Positions 32,801 through 42,130 are shown, counted from the stretch's first letter. The stretch is DNA of 64,000 nt from Haloarcula marismortui ATCC 43049 (GCF_000011085.1 NC_006396.1:682001-746000); one strand, 5' to 3'. The notes: generated by a model not told the origin, from the letters alone. Made by a program: numbers and translations.

Positions 32801-34177
32801 TTACTGGTTCATCGCGCTGTTGATTTCAGACGTGTAGGAGGACTGCTGTTGTTCGAAGCCGACCTGATTGACGATGGTCCCGCCTTCCGCTTCGAACGCG
32901 CCGGCGAACGCCTCCTGTAGCGCTTGGCCGTAGCTGTTGTTCACGTACAGCGTCGATGCGGTCTCCGCACCGAGTTCGCCCACGCCGACTTGCGCCAGGA
33001 CCTGTCCCTGCAGCGCGTCGCTGGGCGGGGTGCGGAACATGTAATCGTTGTCTTCGAGGTCAGTAATCGTCGGTGACGTGGACGCTGGCGAACAGCCGAC
33101 GACGCCGCTATCGATGAGCACGTTTCTGGCGACCTGAATCGACGTTTCGGAGCTGGCCGCCCCGGTTATCGACGGATAGCCTGCGCTGACGAGAGAGTTG
33201 GCCGCGTCGATGCCCGCCTGCGCCTGCGTCTGGGTGTCACCGACCTGGTAATCGAACTCGAAGTCGACTTCGCCTTCGAGTTGCAGGGCCGGGAGTAGCG
33301 CCCCGTCGCGGATTGGCCTGCCGAGCGGCCCAAGGTCGCCGGTTTCGGGCATCAACACGCCGAACTTGATCGTCCGTCCGGAGTCGCTCCCGGAGCCGTT
33401 CGGTTCCGGCTGCGGGATGTCGCTGCCAGCGCTGAAGTCGACGGTGCTAAGCGTATCGACACCCCCACCGTCCTGAAACCCGAAGACCTGGTACTGCGCC
33501 GAGGCCATATCCCCGTTTTCGTCGAAGTTGACCGCACTCGAAGCCCCTTCGTACTGGATGTTCTCGCCCGCCGCGGCCGCTTCGACGGCCGCTGGCAACT
33601 CGGAGGGGCCGTACGACTCGCCGCCCGGGTTGGCGACGACGCGCATGTGGTCCCGGACGGCTTGCCCGTCGTTTTCGCCGGCCAATATGTTCGCGAGTAT
33701 CTGGACCGCCGTCGCGTCGTAGGCCTGTGACGTAAACACGCCGGCCTCTTCGTAATCGAACTCGGAAGTGAACTGCTCTGTGAACGTATCGACGCCGGGC
33801 CCGGCCGCCGATGGGGCCGTGCCACGGACATTCGACATATCGTCGCCGACGTTGCTCGGCAGTTCGCCGTCCTGCAGTCCGTCGGTGACGAGGATGTCGG
33901 CGGCGTCGTCGCCGTAGTCGGCGTAGAAGTCCTTGAACAGTTGCACACCGCTCTGGGGATAACCGACGACCATCAGCACATCCGGCGACTCCGGACCGCT
34001 GTCGCCACCGGACTCGGTCCCGGTTCCGGTCATCCCACCGTCGCCGCCGTCGCCGCCATCTCCACCGTCACCGCCGGTCTGTTCGGTTGAACAGCCTGCC
34101 AATCCGCCAAGCAGACCAACAGTGGTTACCGCTCCAGTGCGCTTCAGGAACGCTCGCCGATTGGTATCGCTACTCAT
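32801..34177 (-). CDS. Branched-chain amino-acid-type substrate-binding lipoprotein
   Basis: 458 residues. It opens with a Tat signal (N-R-R-A-F-L-K-R) and lipobox L-A-G-C, then a Gly/Asp-rich linker (repeated G-G-D) and two ANF-receptor-like lobes that resemble LivJ/LivK-type proteins (F-G-V-L-M-P-E-T-G-D-L-G-P-L-G, then I-G-A-A-S-S-E-T type regions). The anchor puts it on the outer face of the membrane. It is transcribed toward livHMGF from its own promoter rather than within the operon, so the two can be expressed at different levels. The ATG at 34177 is fixed by the Tat motif and by a TATA box 24-31 bp upstream. Confidence 0.92.
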   Translation of the reverse strand: MSSDTNRRAFLKRTGAVTTVGLLGGLAGCSTEQTGGDGGDGGDGGDGGMTGTGTESGGDSGPESPDVLMVVGYPQSGVQLFKDFYADYGDDAADILVTDGLQDGELPSNVGDDMSNVRGTAPSAAGPGVDTFTEQFTSEFDYEEAGVFTSQAYDATAVQILANILAGENDGQAVRDHMRVVANPGGESYGPSELPAAVEAAAAGENIQYEGASSAVNFDENGDMASAQYQVFGFQDGGGVDTLSTVDFSAGSDIPQPEPNGSGSDSGRTIKFGVLMPETGDLGPLGRPIRDGALLPALQLEGEVDFEFDYQVGDTQTQAQAGIDAANSLVSAGYPSITGAASSETSIQVARNVLIDSGVVGCSPASTSPTITDLEDNDYMFRTPPSDALQGQVLAQVGVGELGAETASTLYVNNSYGQALQEAFAGAFEAEGGTIVNQVGFEQQQSSYTSEINSAMNQ

Positions 34178-34200
34178 ACCACTTACCACTGATTCACATC

Positions 34201-34208
34201 TTATAAAA
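34201..34208 (-). promoter_or_regulatory. TATA box of the binding-protein gene
   Basis: Minus-strand TTTTATAA, 24-31 bp before the ATG at 34177; leaderless spacing. Confidence 0.6.
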
Positions 34209-34365
34209 CTATATCCTCCCGTGCCACTGCCGTTCCGTAGTCTGCTACAGTCTCGCCGATATTTTTTGTTGGTATCGTTAGATATTAACGGCGGACTGAA
34301 CGCAACCGACCCAGATACCGCTCGGGCTCTCGGCACAGCCGCAAAAAAACGTCGGGTGTCGCCCG

Positions 34366-34977
34366 TTACTCGAAGTGACTGACCGACTTCTCGTACTCTT
34401 CAGCAGCCTTGTCCCAGTCGACAACCTCGAAGAAGGCGTCGATGAAGTCACCACGGGCGGGACCGTAGTCGTAGTAGTAGGAGTGCTCCCAGACGTCGAG
34501 TGCGAGGATGGGATGGGAGCCCCAGAGCGCGCCCTGGTCGTGCTTGTCGACCGGCACGTTGCGCAGTTGCTTGGCAACGGGGTCGTACACGAGCAGCGCC
34601 CAGCCGCCAGCAGCTGATGCAGCGGCTTCGAACTCGCCCTTCCAGCCCTCGTAGGAGCCGAAGTCCTCCTCGATGCGGTCGAGGAGTTCGCCTTCCGGCT
34701 CACCGCCGCCGTTGGGGTCCATGTTCTCCCAGAACAGCGTGTGGAGATAGTGACCACAGCCGTTGTGGGTGACGTTACCCATCGCAGCAGCGCTTGAACC
34801 GAAGTCACCGGCGTCGCGGTTCTCTGCAAGCGTCTCCTCGGCCGATTCGAGGCCGTTTACGTACCCCTGATGGTGGGTGTCGTGGTGCCAGGTGAGCACC
34901 TGCTCGGAGATGTGTGGCTCCAGTGCGTCGTAGTCGTACGGGAGCGGTGGCAGTTCGGGATTTGAATGTTCGGACAT
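34366..34977 (-). CDS. sod: Superoxide dismutase (Mn/Fe type)
   Basis: 203 residues; converts superoxide to oxygen and hydrogen peroxide in the cytoplasm. Metal ligands are recognised: His in W-H-H-D-T-H-H, His in G-H-Y-L-H-T-L-F-W, Asp and His in L-D-V-W-E-H-S-Y-Y. The pattern fits haloarchaeal Mn-dependent enzymes. A TATA-like stretch near 35019 and a ~15-base leader are likely. It is separated from photolyase by 180 bp. Confidence 0.96.
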   Translation of the reverse strand: MSEHSNPELPPLPYDYDALEPHISEQVLTWHHDTHHQGYVNGLESAEETLAENRDAGDFGSSAAAMGNVTHNGCGHYLHTLFWENMDPNGGGEPEGELLDRIEEDFGSYEGWKGEFEAAASAAGGWALLVYDPVAKQLRNVPVDKHDQGALWGSHPILALDVWEHSYYYDYGPARGDFIDAFFEVVDWDKAAEEYEKSVSHFE

Positions 34978-35157
34978 ATGAAAACGCCTCCATCAGTATT
35001 GTCGCGCGGCTGCCTGTTAAACGTTTAGGAGCCATTTGGTAGCACTCAACAAGGGCAGCGAGACGGAGCCGTATCTGCCCGCGGCACTGACGCCAGCACG
35101 TGGCCTCGTCCCGCGTGTAAGCACTCAGGAGAGTTCAATGGATCTGAACGAACCGCT

Positions 35158-36555
35158 CTAGTCGTCTCCTCTGGCCCGCTCGAACATCGCCAGCGCCTCC
35201 TCCCGGCGCTCGCTGTGGTCGACGACGGGGTCCGGGTACTCCGGTGCGGCGCTGCGCCGTTGTGTGAGGGAACAGTCGTTCCAGTCGTGGATGATCTCGG
35301 GTGCAGCGTCCCGTAGCTCCGGGACGTATTCCTTGATATACTCGGCGTTCGGGTCGTAGTCTTCGCCCTGTGTCATCGGATTGAAGATGCGGAAATAGGG
35401 CTGCGCGTCGGTCCCCGTGGAGGCCGCCCACTGCCAGCCACCGTTGTCGTTTGCCGTGTCGTGATCGACCAGTTTCTCCCGGAACCACTCGTAGCCGTGT
35501 CGCCAGTCGATGAGCAGGTCCTTCGTGAGGAAGGAGGCGACGATCATCCGGACGCGGTTGTGCATGTACGCCTCGTCACGGAGCTGTCGCATCCCAGCGT
35601 CGACGATGGGGTAGCCCGTATCGCCGTCTTTCCAGGCCTGTAACAGCTCTTCGTCGTTCTCCCACTCGATGGGGTTCTCGTATGATTTGTAGTTCGAGCT
35701 CACGACGTGTGGATGGGCAAACAGTACCTGTGTGTAGAACTCCCGCCAGGCCAGCTGGGACTGGAACTCCCGGACGGAGTCCCGGCGGTCGCCGCCGGTC
35801 CCCTCCTTGGCAGCCTGTGTCCGGTCGTACACCTCCCGAATACCGATAGTTCCGAACTTCAGATGGGCCGAGAGCCGCGAGGTGCATTCGTCGGCCGGGA
35901 AATCCCGTCGCTCCTCGTACTCGTAGACGTTCTCGTCGAGGAAGTCATCAAGCAGGGCGCGCGCTTCTTCGGTTCCTGCTGCGGGCACGTCCGCTTCTGG
36001 CTCCTCGAAGCCGAGGTCAGCCAGTGTCGGGAGCGCGTCGCCGTCGACATCGGCCAGTGTGTCGGCCGACGGGGGGTCGTAGGGGGCCGCCTTCTCGCGG
36101 TCGTGCCACTTCCGGCCGAAGTAGGTGAAGACGCTGTAGGGGTCGCCGTCGTTCGTCGTAATCTCGCCCGGTTCGTGCAATACAGCGTTCTGGACGGCCT
36201 CGCGGGCCACGTCGGCGTCGTCGAGCGCTTGCCGGACAGCTGCGTCGCGTTCCCGTGCGAGCCCGGAGTAGTCCTTGCCCCAAGTGACCTTCTCTGCGCC
36301 GTGCTGGGCTGCCAGTTCTGGCAAGACGGATGTGGGGTCGCCCTCGGCAACGACGAGGTCACTACCCTTGTCGCGGTACCACTCGCGCAAACTGTCGAGC
36401 GCGTCAAGCATGAACGCGACCCGGGGCGGGCCGGCGTGGTCGAGAACGGCCGTGTCGAAAATGAATACCGGGACGACCGGGTCAGATGGGGTCGCCGCGG
36501 CGAGGCCAGCGTTGTCCGTTGCCCGGAGATCACGGCGATGCCAGTGCAGGCGCAT
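35158..36555 (-). CDS. phr: Deoxyribodipyrimidine photolyase (class I)
   Basis: 465 residues; uses FAD and light to split cyclobutane pyrimidine dimers. The N-terminal antenna-binding alpha/beta domain (M-R-L-H-W-H-R-R-D-L-R) and the C-terminal FAD domain are both present, with W-R-E-F-Y-T, A-G-M-R-Q-L and the conserved N-G-G-W-Q-W-A-A-S-T-G-T-D-A region that lines the FAD site. ATG 36555 matches the family start. Suits an organism in sunlit brine; another photosensory protein, a LOV kinase, lies at 51130. Confidence 0.95.
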   Translation of the reverse strand: MRLHWHRRDLRATDNAGLAAATPSDPVVPVFIFDTAVLDHAGPPRVAFMLDALDSLREWYRDKGSDLVVAEGDPTSVLPELAAQHGAEKVTWGKDYSGLARERDAAVRQALDDADVAREAVQNAVLHEPGEITTNDGDPYSVFTYFGRKWHDREKAAPYDPPSADTLADVDGDALPTLADLGFEEPEADVPAAGTEEARALLDDFLDENVYEYEERRDFPADECTSRLSAHLKFGTIGIREVYDRTQAAKEGTGGDRRDSVREFQSQLAWREFYTQVLFAHPHVVSSNYKSYENPIEWENDEELLQAWKDGDTGYPIVDAGMRQLRDEAYMHNRVRMIVASFLTKDLLIDWRHGYEWFREKLVDHDTANDNGGWQWAASTGTDAQPYFRIFNPMTQGEDYDPNAEYIKEYVPELRDAAPEIIHDWNDCSLTQRRSAAPEYPDPVVDHSERREEALAMFERARGDD

Positions 36556-36661
36556 ACCTAGTACACGGACTAGCCCGGGCAAAAGGTACTGCCCAACGAT
36601 GTTGGTCTGTCAGGCGCTGACGGACACCACTGTTATCTTTCCGCCGGTCAAGTGCCCACAC

Positions 36662-37456
36662 ATGGAAGACGCGACCGTGACGCAGTCTGTTGACGACGGG
36701 ATCGCTACAATAACGCTGAACCAGCCGGAGTCGCGAAACGCCCTGTCAGCGGAGTTGGCCGACGCGCTCACTGCCACGTTCGAATCGGTGACCGACAGCG
36801 ACGCCCGGTGTGTCGTACTGGAAGGCGCAGGCCCAGCCTTTTGCGCTGGCGGGGACATCAATGCGATGTTACAGGGCGTGAAACACGACCGACCGCCGGC
36901 CACACAGGTCGAACTGGTGGTTTCGTCACTCCATGAAGCGATCCGGACCGTCCACAGCTGTCCGCTCCCGGTCGTCGCGAAAATCGACGGCCCCGCCTTC
37001 GGTGCCGGTGCAGGACTCGCGCTGGCCTGTGATACACAGGTCGCAAGCACTGACGCCCAGATCGGCTTTGGCTTCCGGCAGGTCGGCCTGGCAAGTGACT
37101 CCGGCGTCTCCTATTTCCTGCCACGTATCGTCGGCCCGAACAAGGCCAAGGAACTCCTGTTTACCGGCGAACTGCTGGATGCTTCGACAGCCGAGGAACT
37201 GGGGCTGTTCACCCGTGTGTTCGACACAGAGACGTTCGAATCAGCCTTTTCGGAGCTCGTTACAGACATCGCCGCTGGACCGACAGTCGCGCTCAGCCAC
37301 GCCAAGCGGCTGGTCAACCGGAGCTTGGACAGTTCGCTGGAACAGGCACTCGAAAACGAAGCCACCGCGCAGGGGCTCGCGTTCACGACTGACGACCACG
37401 AGGAAGGGACGACCGCGTTCGTCGAGAAGCGTGACCCAGAGTTCACGGGCCAGTAA
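36662..37456 (+). CDS. Enoyl-CoA hydratase/isomerase family protein
   Basis: 264 residues of the crotonase fold: N-Q-P-E-S-R-N-A-L at the start, G-A-G-P-A-F-C-A-G-G-D as the first oxyanion loop and D-G-P-A-F-G-A-G-A-G-L-A as the second. A Glu at the hydratase position is visible near G-F-R-Q-V-G-L-A, where hydratases usually have E; here it reads Q-V-G, so hydratase activity is not assured. An AsnC-like regulator follows. Fatty-acid or amino-acid breakdown is likely. Confidence 0.85.
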   Translation: MEDATVTQSVDDGIATITLNQPESRNALSAELADALTATFESVTDSDARCVVLEGAGPAFCAGGDINAMLQGVKHDRPPATQVELVVSSLHEAIRTVHSCPLPVVAKIDGPAFGAGAGLALACDTQVASTDAQIGFGFRQVGLASDSGVSYFLPRIVGPNKAKELLFTGELLDASTAEELGLFTRVFDTETFESAFSELVTDIAAGPTVALSHAKRLVNRSLDSSLEQALENEATAQGLAFTTDDHEEGTTAFVEKRDPEFTGQ

Positions 37457-37513
37457 GCTGATTAGCGTGGCCGACACCACCACTGATTCAGCAACCAGAG
37501 ACCAGACAGACAG

Positions 37514-37609
37514 ATGGTACCTACGAACGTTCCAACACTGACTCGACCGACCACCGACACTGACACCGAGCGCGCCTGTGCTCCCAGTGGGAGGGAGGCC
37601 ACAGCATGA
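37514..37609 (+). CDS. Possible 31-residue upstream ORF coupled to the AsnC-like regulator
   Basis: A short open frame with ATG at 37514 and a Thr/Pro/Asp-rich product. Its stop overlaps the next gene's ATG (ATGA), the arrangement of many coupled genes in this window. No family is recognised. It could be a leader peptide or chance. Confidence 0.25.
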   Translation: MVPTNVPTLTRPTTDTDTERACAPSGREATA

Positions 37610-38124
37610 CCGACAACGCCCCGGACTGGGAGTTCAGTGAGCGGGATATGTGCATTCTGCGCGAACTCTCAGCGGACCCCAAGCGCTCGTCCCGCGAGCT
37701 TGCGGATCTCCTCGAATCGAAGTACGACATCGACGTGTCCCATGTGACTATCAGTGAATCGATTCGGGAGATGCGCAACGAAGGCGTCTTCAGGGAAACT
37801 ATCGTCCCGAACGAGGAGCTGTTCAATTTCGCGCTGTTTGAGTTTAAGTTCAACCCTGAGCATTTTGCCGACTCCTGGCACGACGCGATGGTGTCCATCC
37901 GGGACGACCGGCACACGCTGTTTTACTTCCTCTCCGACGGCGAATATCAGTGGAAATCAGTGATGATGTTCCCGAGCCGGACGGCTGAATCCCGCTGGAT
38001 ACACGACTTCTACAAGGAACACGGCGATGTGATTCAGAACATCCGGAACTCGGTCGTTCACAACGTCCTGAAGTTCAAGACGGACCCAGAGCTGTTCACC
38101 GAGCTTGACGGCGAGAGATCGTAG
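37606..38124 (+). CDS. AsnC/Lrp-type winged-helix regulator
   Basis: 172 residues. The N-terminal 65 are a winged helix (D-M-C-I-L-R-E-L-S-A-D-P-K-R-S-S-R-E-L-A-D-L-L, V-S-H-V-T-I-S-E-S-I-R-E-M), the Lrp/AsnC manner of opening. The C-terminal ~100 residues are a ligand or dimer domain not exactly like the RAM domain of Lrp. It follows the enoyl-CoA hydratase gene by 150 bp, so it may govern that gene; no site was recognised. Confidence 0.8.
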   Translation: MTDNAPDWEFSERDMCILRELSADPKRSSRELADLLESKYDIDVSHVTISESIREMRNEGVFRETIVPNEELFNFALFEFKFNPEHFADSWHDAMVSIRDDRHTLFYFLSDGEYQWKSVMMFPSRTAESRWIHDFYKEHGDVIQNIRNSVVHNVLKFKTDPELFTELDGERS

Positions 38125-38180
38125 CCAAGAGGAGACAGATCGAAATAAAGACGAGAGGGCGCGACTCAGGACCGGCCTGG

Positions 38181-38462
38181 TTACAGTTTCCGCTCGGCGT
38201 CCTCGGCCAGTTCCTTCATCCGCTTGCTGACCCGACCCGCATCCGAGAACTCGTCTTCGCTCATCGCCGTCGCCAGCGAGTTCCCAAGTACGAACACGGC
38301 GTGTTTGTGCTCGCTTTTCGATTTGTGGACATCCGATGGCCGCACGTCAAGTTCCTGGTACGCGTCGAACAGGTCCGGGTCGACTGAGTCCATGTCGTCG
38401 CGGAAGTACTCCATAATCGTCACCATCTGCTCGTGTAGCTCGAGAAGCTCGTCTTTGTGCAT
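38181..38462 (-). CDS. UPF0058 family protein
   Basis: 93 residues, nearly all helical: H-K-D-E-L-L-E-L-H-E-Q-M-V-T-I at the start is diagnostic of UPF0058, an archaeal family of unknown function. The helices look like a coiled or four-helix unit. ATG 38462 is the family start; a longer frame to 38483 adds seven residues. It is convergent with the AsnC-like gene. Confidence 0.88.
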   Translation of the reverse strand: MHKDELLELHEQMVTIMEYFRDDMDSVDPDLFDAYQELDVRPSDVHKSKSEHKHAVFVLGNSLATAMSEDEFSDAGRVSKRMKELAEDAERKL

Positions 38463-38533
38463 AGCTACAGTATGCGGTGGCACGTCTATAAGAATTGCTT
38501 GAGAAGGGATACCAGACGCTCACGCCTGTATTT

Positions 38534-38749
38534 TCAGAAGACGTACTCGTCGTCGTGGCCCATCATGCCGTCTTCTTCGAACCCTGGCTCCTCGTCTTCG
38601 TCCTGTGGTCCGGAGGTTTTGTACGCCTTGAGCCCGGTCGACAGGAGGTCCTCAATGGCTTCCTCGCGGTTGAGGAACTCGCCTTTCTCGACGAGTTGCG
38701 CGATTTGCATCTCCAGGTGTTCCGGGATATTGATCTCTACCTTAGGCAT
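38534..38749 (-). CDS. CopG-like ribbon-helix-helix protein (DUF7120 type)
   Basis: 71 residues. The first ~45 are an RHH domain (M-P-K-V-E-I-N-I-P as the DNA-contacting strand, then M-Q-I-A-Q-L-V and E-E-A-I-E-D-L-L helices). The acidic tail with E-E-D-G-M-M-G-H-D-D is haloarchaeal. It is probably a DNA-binding repressor working as a dimer. It lies 71 bp upstream of the UPF0058 gene on the same strand. Confidence 0.82.
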   Translation of the reverse strand: MPKVEINIPEHLEMQIAQLVEKGEFLNREEAIEDLLSTGLKAYKTSGPQDEDEEPGFEEDGMMGHDDEYVF

Positions 38750-39017
38750 CGCAACATAGGGGGCTTCGACTATGCCCTATTTAAACTTGACGGGGGTATG
38801 TTCGTAGATTGCAGAATTACAATTGTAGAACTGAGAGAGGAACTTTGTGAACCCAGATATTAATTTCTATGAATCGGAATCCGAGAGCCGCCATGTCGTG
38901 CGGCGGCCCGGAGCGGCGTGAAATCGGCCGCGCCACGACAGCGGTCCGATCGAAGTTCACTGTGTGGAATCGAGCGTATAGTTAGGCTCAAAGGTGCGCA
39001 ATCCTAAGGCATGGCTG
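38750..39017. other. 268-bp intergenic region upstream of menF with GC-rich hairpins
   Basis: The region between the divergent RHH gene and menF contains an AT-rich left part (promoter area of the RHH gene) and a GC-rich middle that can fold: GCCGCC (38887-38892) with GGCGGC (38902-38907), and TGTCGTG (38894-38900) against CACGACA near 38940. No open frame is convincing. It may be a structured leader or small RNA. Confidence 0.35.
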
Positions 39018-40355
39018 ATGGAACCACTGCGTGGTGACGAGACGACGGTTGGTGAGACAACGGTCGTCGCACGCGGGTGTCGCCTCGACGATGCACCGGT
39101 GCGGTCGGTACTGGTGACGGACGCTCGCCCCCGGTTCTTCTGGGCGGCCGGTACAGAGTCAATCGCGGCCCGCGGGAGCGCGGCGACTGTGACTGCCGAC
39201 GGGCAGTCGCGGTTCGACGACGTGCGGACAGCAGTCGAAGCACTGTTCGATGACTGCTCAGTGCCCGACAGCCTCCCGAGCATCGCTCGACCGCGAGCGT
39301 TCGGCGGGTTCGCTTTCCACAACGGAACGCATGAAGGAGAGGACTCTCCCTGGGATGGGTTCCCCAGTGCGGCGTTTTTCCTCCCCGAAATACAGGTAAC
39401 CAGAAGGGACGACGATGCCTGGCTCACAACGGTCGCGACAGGACCTGAGGCCGCGACCGAAGCGGAGGCGCTACTGGAGGAATGGCGCGACCGACTGGTC
39501 GCAGACTCCGAGCGCAATCCGGGTACGCCGCCGGGAATCTCACACCGGAAGCGCACGCCAACACAGGACGGCTGGCGCGAGCAGGTGGCGGCCGCCACAG
39601 AGAGTATCGACCGGGGCGAGCTCCAGAAGGTCGTGCTCGCCCAGAGTCTCAGCGCCACACTGGACGCGGAGCTATCGGTCCCGGACGTGATGGCCCGGTT
39701 GTCGAAGACGTACCCCGACTGCTACCGGTTCATGTTGTCGCCCGACTCCGGCGGCACCTTCTTCGGAGCCACGCCGGAGCGGCTGGTCTCAGTTCGCGGG
39801 CGAACCGTCCGGACGGAGGCGCTGGCCGGTTCAACGGGACGGGGCGACACACCCGCCGAGGACGAGTGGCTCGCCGCCGAACTCCTCGACAGCGAGAAGG
39901 ACCGCCACGAGCAGAAGCTCGTCGCCGACGCGATACGGGACCAACTGGAACCGTTCGCTTCGACGGTCCGCATCGGCGACCGGACCGTTCGCCGACTCGC
40001 CACGGTTCAGCACCTTCGAACATCGATAACAGCTGAACTGGACGACGATGAGCACGTCCTCTCGCTCGTCGAGGCGCTCCACCCGACGCCAGCCGTGGGC
40101 GGACTGCCCCCGGACGCGGCGCTGCGGACTATCCGCGAGACAGAGGCATTCGATCGGGGCTGGTACGCCGCCCCGGTCGGTTGGGTCGACGCCGCCGGCA
40201 ACGGCACCTTCGCCGTCGGCATCCGCTCGGCCGTTGCCACGGAGCGCGAGGCGACGCTCTTTGCAGGCGCGGGCATCGTCGCGGACAGCGACCCCGACCG
40301 CGAATGGGACGAGGTCCAGCTCAAATACCGGCCGATACTCGACGAGCTAGAATGA
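39018..40355 (+). CDS. menF: Isochorismate synthase
   Basis: 445 residues; converts chorismate to isochorismate, the first menaquinone step. The chorismate-binding domain is recognised by the run from W-R-E-Q-V-A-A-A-T-E-S-I through L-Q-K-V-V-L-A, F-F-G-A-T-P-E-R-L-V, A-L-A-G-S-T-G-R and the final E-V-Q-L-K-Y-R. Mg-binding glutamates fall at E-K-D-R-H-E and E-W-D-E. The start was set at 39018 (M-E-P-L-R-G-D-E); an earlier start at 38994 is possible. It overlaps menD by 4 bp (ATGA). Confidence 0.93.
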   Translation: MEPLRGDETTVGETTVVARGCRLDDAPVRSVLVTDARPRFFWAAGTESIAARGSAATVTADGQSRFDDVRTAVEALFDDCSVPDSLPSIARPRAFGGFAFHNGTHEGEDSPWDGFPSAAFFLPEIQVTRRDDDAWLTTVATGPEAATEAEALLEEWRDRLVADSERNPGTPPGISHRKRTPTQDGWREQVAAATESIDRGELQKVVLAQSLSATLDAELSVPDVMARLSKTYPDCYRFMLSPDSGGTFFGATPERLVSVRGRTVRTEALAGSTGRGDTPAEDEWLAAELLDSEKDRHEQKLVADAIRDQLEPFASTVRIGDRTVRRLATVQHLRTSITAELDDDEHVLSLVEALHPTPAVGGLPPDAALRTIRETEAFDRGWYAAPVGWVDAAGNGTFAVGIRSAVATEREATLFAGAGIVADSDPDREWDEVQLKYRPILDELE

Positions 40356-42130
40356 CGGCCCCGAACGTCAACACGCTGTGGGCCGAGACACTCGTGGGCG
40401 AACTCGTCGCCGGCGGCGTCGACGCGGTGTGTCTCTCGCCCGGCAGTCGCTCAACGCCGCTGACGGTCGCATTCGCCGAGCATCCTGATATTGAGGTGTT
40501 CTCTCACCTCGACGAGCGGTCGGCGGCCTTTTTTGCGCTTGGACGCGCCCGCCGGACCGGCGAGCCGACGCCGCTGGTCTGCACATCGGGGACCGCCGCG
40601 GCGAACTACCACCCGGCGGTCATCGAAGCCAACCAGTCGGGCGTCCCGCTGCTCCTGCTGACGGCGGACCGCCCGCCGGAACTCATCGACAGCGGAGCGA
40701 ACCAGACTGTCGATCAGGAGAAACTGTACGGCGACGCTGTCCGTTGGTATCGCGATATGCCAGAGCCGGAGGCCGAGCCACGGAAGGTCCGGATGTTGCG
40801 GACCACGGCGGCCCGCGCACTCGCGGAGAGTACCGGTAGCGACCCCGGCCCAGTTCACCTGAACTGCCGGTTCCGGAAGCCACTGGAGCCGACGCCGATG
40901 CCTGAGGACGACCCGGCAGGCGTTCCGGCCGACTGGGCGGGCGGTGACAACGGGGCCAAAATCGGCCGCGATGGCCCGTTCGTCACGACGAGTGAGGGCG
41001 TCGAGACACCGGACGAGCAGACAGTGCGCCGCGTGCAGGACGCACTTGAGGCCGCCGAACGAGGCCTCATCGTCGCTGGGCCGGCCGACCAGGGACTCAG
41101 TGCAGATTCGCTTGAACGGCTGGCGGCAGCCACGGGCTTCCCTGTTCTGGCGGACCCGCTGTCGGACCTGCGGTTCGGCCCCCACGTCGACCGGCTCGAT
41201 GTGCCGGTCTGTGGCGGCTACGACGGCTATCTCGGAAGCGACAGCGTCGACCAGTGGGACGACCCCGATGTCGTCGTCCGGTTCGGTGCGTCGCCGACCT
41301 CGAAGCCACTGCGTCACTACCTCCGGGACGCCGACTGTCAGCAGTTCCTCGTTGACCCGGCCGGCGGCTGGTCGGAGGCCGAGTTCACCGCCACGAACCT
41401 ACTTGTTGCCAACCCCGACGCCACCGCAGATGCGCTCGCGGGCGAGACGCTGGGTGGCGTTGCAGCGTCGTGGCGAGAACAGTTCATTAGGGCGGAGCAA
41501 ACCCACTGGGACGCCGTTACTGAAACCGCTTCGGAGACCTACTGGGAAGGGGGCGTCCTCTCAGATGTGACTGCGTTGGCCCCGGACCCGGCTACACTGT
41601 TCATTTCGAACAGTATGCCGATACGAGATATGGACCGCTTTGGCGGCCCCCGTGACGCCGACCTGACCGTACTGGGTAACCGCGGGGCCAGCGGTATCGA
41701 CGGCATCACTTCGACGGCGCTCGGGGCCGGCAGCGCGACATCCGACCCGCTCGTGCTCGTCACCGGCGACCTGGCGTACTACCACGACATGAACGGCCTG
41801 CTCGCGCTCGGCCGCTGTGCGGTAGACGCGACGGTCGTCCTGCTCAACAACGACGGCGGCGGCATCTTCCACATGCTGCCCATCGAGGACCATCCCACCT
41901 TCGAGGACCAGTTCCGAACGCCACACGGGCTCGATTTCGAGCCGACGGAGGCGCTCTATTCCCTGCAGTTCGAACGGGTGGCCGACCGCCGGCAGTTCCG
42001 CGAGCGGTTCGCCGAATCAGTCCAGACAGATGGGACACAGGTCATCGAGGTCCGGTTCGACGCGGGTGACAGCCACGCAGTCAGAGACCAGCTTACCGAA
42101 CAGGTCGCCGAAACCCTTGCTGGCGACTGA
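40352..42130 (+). CDS. menD: 2-succinyl-5-enolpyruvyl-6-hydroxy-3-cyclohexene-1-carboxylate synthase
   Basis: 592 residues; a thiamine-diphosphate enzyme that adds a succinyl-semialdehyde unit to isochorismate. The N-terminal Pyr domain has S-P-G-S-R-S-T-P and the activating Glu in L-D-E-R-S-A-A-F. The C-terminal PP domain has G-D-L-A-Y-Y-H-D-M-N and N-N-D-G-G-G-I-F, the ThDP and Mg2+ motif of MenD. Coupled to menF by ATGA overlap. Confidence 0.96.
   Translation: MTAPNVNTLWAETLVGELVAGGVDAVCLSPGSRSTPLTVAFAEHPDIEVFSHLDERSAAFFALGRARRTGEPTPLVCTSGTAAANYHPAVIEANQSGVPLLLLTADRPPELIDSGANQTVDQEKLYGDAVRWYRDMPEPEAEPRKVRMLRTTAARALAESTGSDPGPVHLNCRFRKPLEPTPMPEDDPAGVPADWAGGDNGAKIGRDGPFVTTSEGVETPDEQTVRRVQDALEAAERGLIVAGPADQGLSADSLERLAAATGFPVLADPLSDLRFGPHVDRLDVPVCGGYDGYLGSDSVDQWDDPDVVVRFGASPTSKPLRHYLRDADCQQFLVDPAGGWSEAEFTATNLLVANPDATADALAGETLGGVAASWREQFIRAEQTHWDAVTETASETYWEGGVLSDVTALAPDPATLFISNSMPIRDMDRFGGPRDADLTVLGNRGASGIDGITSTALGAGSATSDPLVLVTGDLAYYHDMNGLLALGRCAVDATVVLLNNDGGGIFHMLPIEDHPTFEDQFRTPHGLDFEPTEALYSLQFERVADRRQFRERFAESVQTDGTQVIEVRFDAGDSHAVRDQLTEQVAETLAGD

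Noticed and set aside
34978-35157. A possible small gene between sod and photolyase
   Set aside because: Only short frames without acidic composition; the region is explained by the sod promoter.
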